Positions 6,101-6,220 of a stretch of DNA of 6,220 nt are shown here, one piece after another (the first letter of the stretch is position 1; the number at the start of each line of letters is the position of its first letter). Origin of the DNA: CAZSAT01 sp964604675 (lineage in GTDB: Bacteria; Myxococcota_A; UBA796; CAJQPC01); assembly GCA_964604675.1 (NCBI GenBank), contig CAZSAT010000229.1, positions 1 to 6,220 on the forward strand. The letters run 5' to 3'. A program made the position numbers and the translations under genes. The notes beneath the pieces are model-generated. The model did not search any database, was not told where the DNA came from, and was given only the letters and a program-made list of their open reading frames with translations.

Positions 6101-6220
6101 ATGCGCGAGCCTTGCGTGCGCCCTCCGTCCAGCTCCCGGTAGGTGCGGCGCACCTCCCAGGTGCCAGCGTCCGGCCCCCCATCGACCGAGAAGCGAAAGC
6201 GGACGTGCACCTTGTCGACG
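3163..6220 (-). CDS. sbcC: SbcC-like nuclease-complex ATPase (SMC/Rad50 family), 5' end beyond window
   Basis: About 1018 residues are visible; the frame is open through the right edge. Numbers below count from the GTG codon at 6210-6208, which is internal. DFQRAVVLPQGRFMEFL (72-88) is the SbcC Q-loop region. Long Ala/Glu/Arg/Leu-rich coiled coils run from about 115 to 455 and 490 to 830, flanking the zinc hook CPVCG (C469, C472). The C-terminal ATPase half has the ABC signature STLSGGE (915-921), Walker B DFFFLDEG (D951/E952), D-loop SLDE (956-959) and H-loop ISHMP (His984). Walker A and the true start lie outside; E. coli SbcC is 1048 residues, so only roughly 50-70 residues should be missing. 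SbcC pairs with the SbcD nuclease to open and trim hairpins, palindromes and blocked DNA ends in the cytoplasm. No frameshift is seen. sbcD is expected upstream, past base 6220. The gene is convergent with the esterase gene. Confidence 0.95.
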   Translation of the reverse strand, partial: VDKVHVRFRFSVDGGPDAGTWEVRRTYRELDGGRTQGSRIQLLFRHADGSYVPAAEQETRVNERLATLIGLTRADFQRAVVLPQGRFMEFLKLEGKSRRDMMERVFGLWRYGKGLEAQLKSRRQAANDLVRELEGRLAVLAEATPERVHQLDQTCQDLNRRLVEARNNLRELEARRARAASARTASAAAEEVGQRHARAAADHTAAQSEELGAREVLVQAQAQQAARTPGLQEQLRELEAAQAVAGEHARQAAALAQVIDERDRLDVALKEGRVGLPALEAALKAAVEHAAEARESAVRAAVEPGQLAASRALGAALATAQEAERDDARLSQLHRRREARDQELAAEVERLGREHQEAAEAIQPAREQLAAAEAAAEACSAASLLEGERALGELRHATERRKNALHAVAHLSDEVAVALVAIAQHQEQVAEAAGAESAAKQDLRQATEALDAARRAQAASSLARRLVPGSDCPVCGATEHPRPAHGQTDVEPYELALAAAQVASRAALDAHLRTVNDLRTAEGAHARLAESLTSARAEELASGVPFGDEPPDDLLRRARAAHEQLVTEAADRRQAVDTARAALQAAQQVAQALSVPLASAERARVELAKEQEADAPALQQARQRADDTRQAVAEAAGGRTLEGAGRWRDQTEAAHRAWQALVAQREAAVEATDRARAALEATRHQERERLARLAELNALAEERAAQVDHLAARLRPRLAGAPVAEAAAVLAAEHAAVTAELSTLATASATAVTTHNASVSALAAAESALAAVSDERARALLARDRAAEAWGAEPVPEAGVLDAASAAAVALRAELDGELGAAHEALRQAREALQTRETVGAEASARGTELARLDQLRGLLRGGSFVEYVATDLLAAIVEDASRTLSRLTHDRYALELDEHGSFLVRDAHAGLAERHVSTLSGGETFLSALSLALALSAHVQRTGARPLDFFFLDEGFGSLDEQSLDQVMGALHELNDGTRMLGVISHMPVVKERVGRYLVVHAATPDGTGSQVELVTP

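Noticed and set aside
3163..6210. The GTG at 6210 as the true start of sbcC
   Set aside because: The frame stays open to the window edge and the Walker A region, essential for SbcC, must lie further upstream, so this codon is an internal Val.

Overview
The window is a very GC-rich, tightly packed stretch of a Gram-negative chromosome. Two predicted lipoproteins, a signal-peptide-bearing small outer-membrane barrel ending in Phe, and a PAAR-like spike-tip protein all point to a bacterium with an outer membrane. The base composition and the pectin-lyase-fold lipoprotein ending in 'DIGAYEH' would fit Myxococcota or a related deltaproteobacterial lineage. That placement is inference from style; no marker gene is present.

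Layout: (1) Bases 1-2019 hold a minus-strand run of three genes, transcribed right to left: a small outer-membrane beta-barrel protein (2019-1546), a right-handed beta-helix lipoprotein (1536-265), and the first 72 codons of a PAAR-like protein (216-1) that leaves the window on the left. The first two genes are 9 bases apart; the third follows after 48 bases with a strong Shine-Dalgarno sequence. A good sigma70-type promoter (TTGACG, 17-base spacer, TATGCT) lies just upstream of the barrel gene and fixes its start at 2019 rather than at an earlier in-frame ATG. (2) A short divergent region (2020-2156) separates this run from a plus-strand alpha/beta-hydrolase lipoprotein of the PHB depolymerase/feruloyl esterase type (2157-2945). 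(3) A 217-base convergent gap (2946-3162) contains no gene but is full of inverted repeats, including a 9-bp pair that frames most of it. (4) From 3163 to the right edge runs a minus-strand sbcC-like gene (nuclease-associated SMC/Rad50-type ATPase). It has its zinc hook, Q-loop, signature, Walker B and H-loop, but the Walker A end lies beyond base 6220.

How the genes relate: the barrel, beta-helix lipoprotein and PAAR-like protein may be one transcription unit of envelope and secretion-related proteins. The PAAR-like gene suggests that a type VI secretion system, another contractile injection system or a polymorphic-toxin cargo gene may continue to the left of the window. The esterase lipoprotein is probably an independent surface or periplasmic hydrolase. 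SbcC is DNA-repair housekeeping, and its SbcD partner would be expected upstream, beyond the right edge. I see no tRNA, rRNA, CRISPR array, transposase or integrase here. Very long antisense reading frames opposite the operon and opposite sbcC are shadows caused by high GC.
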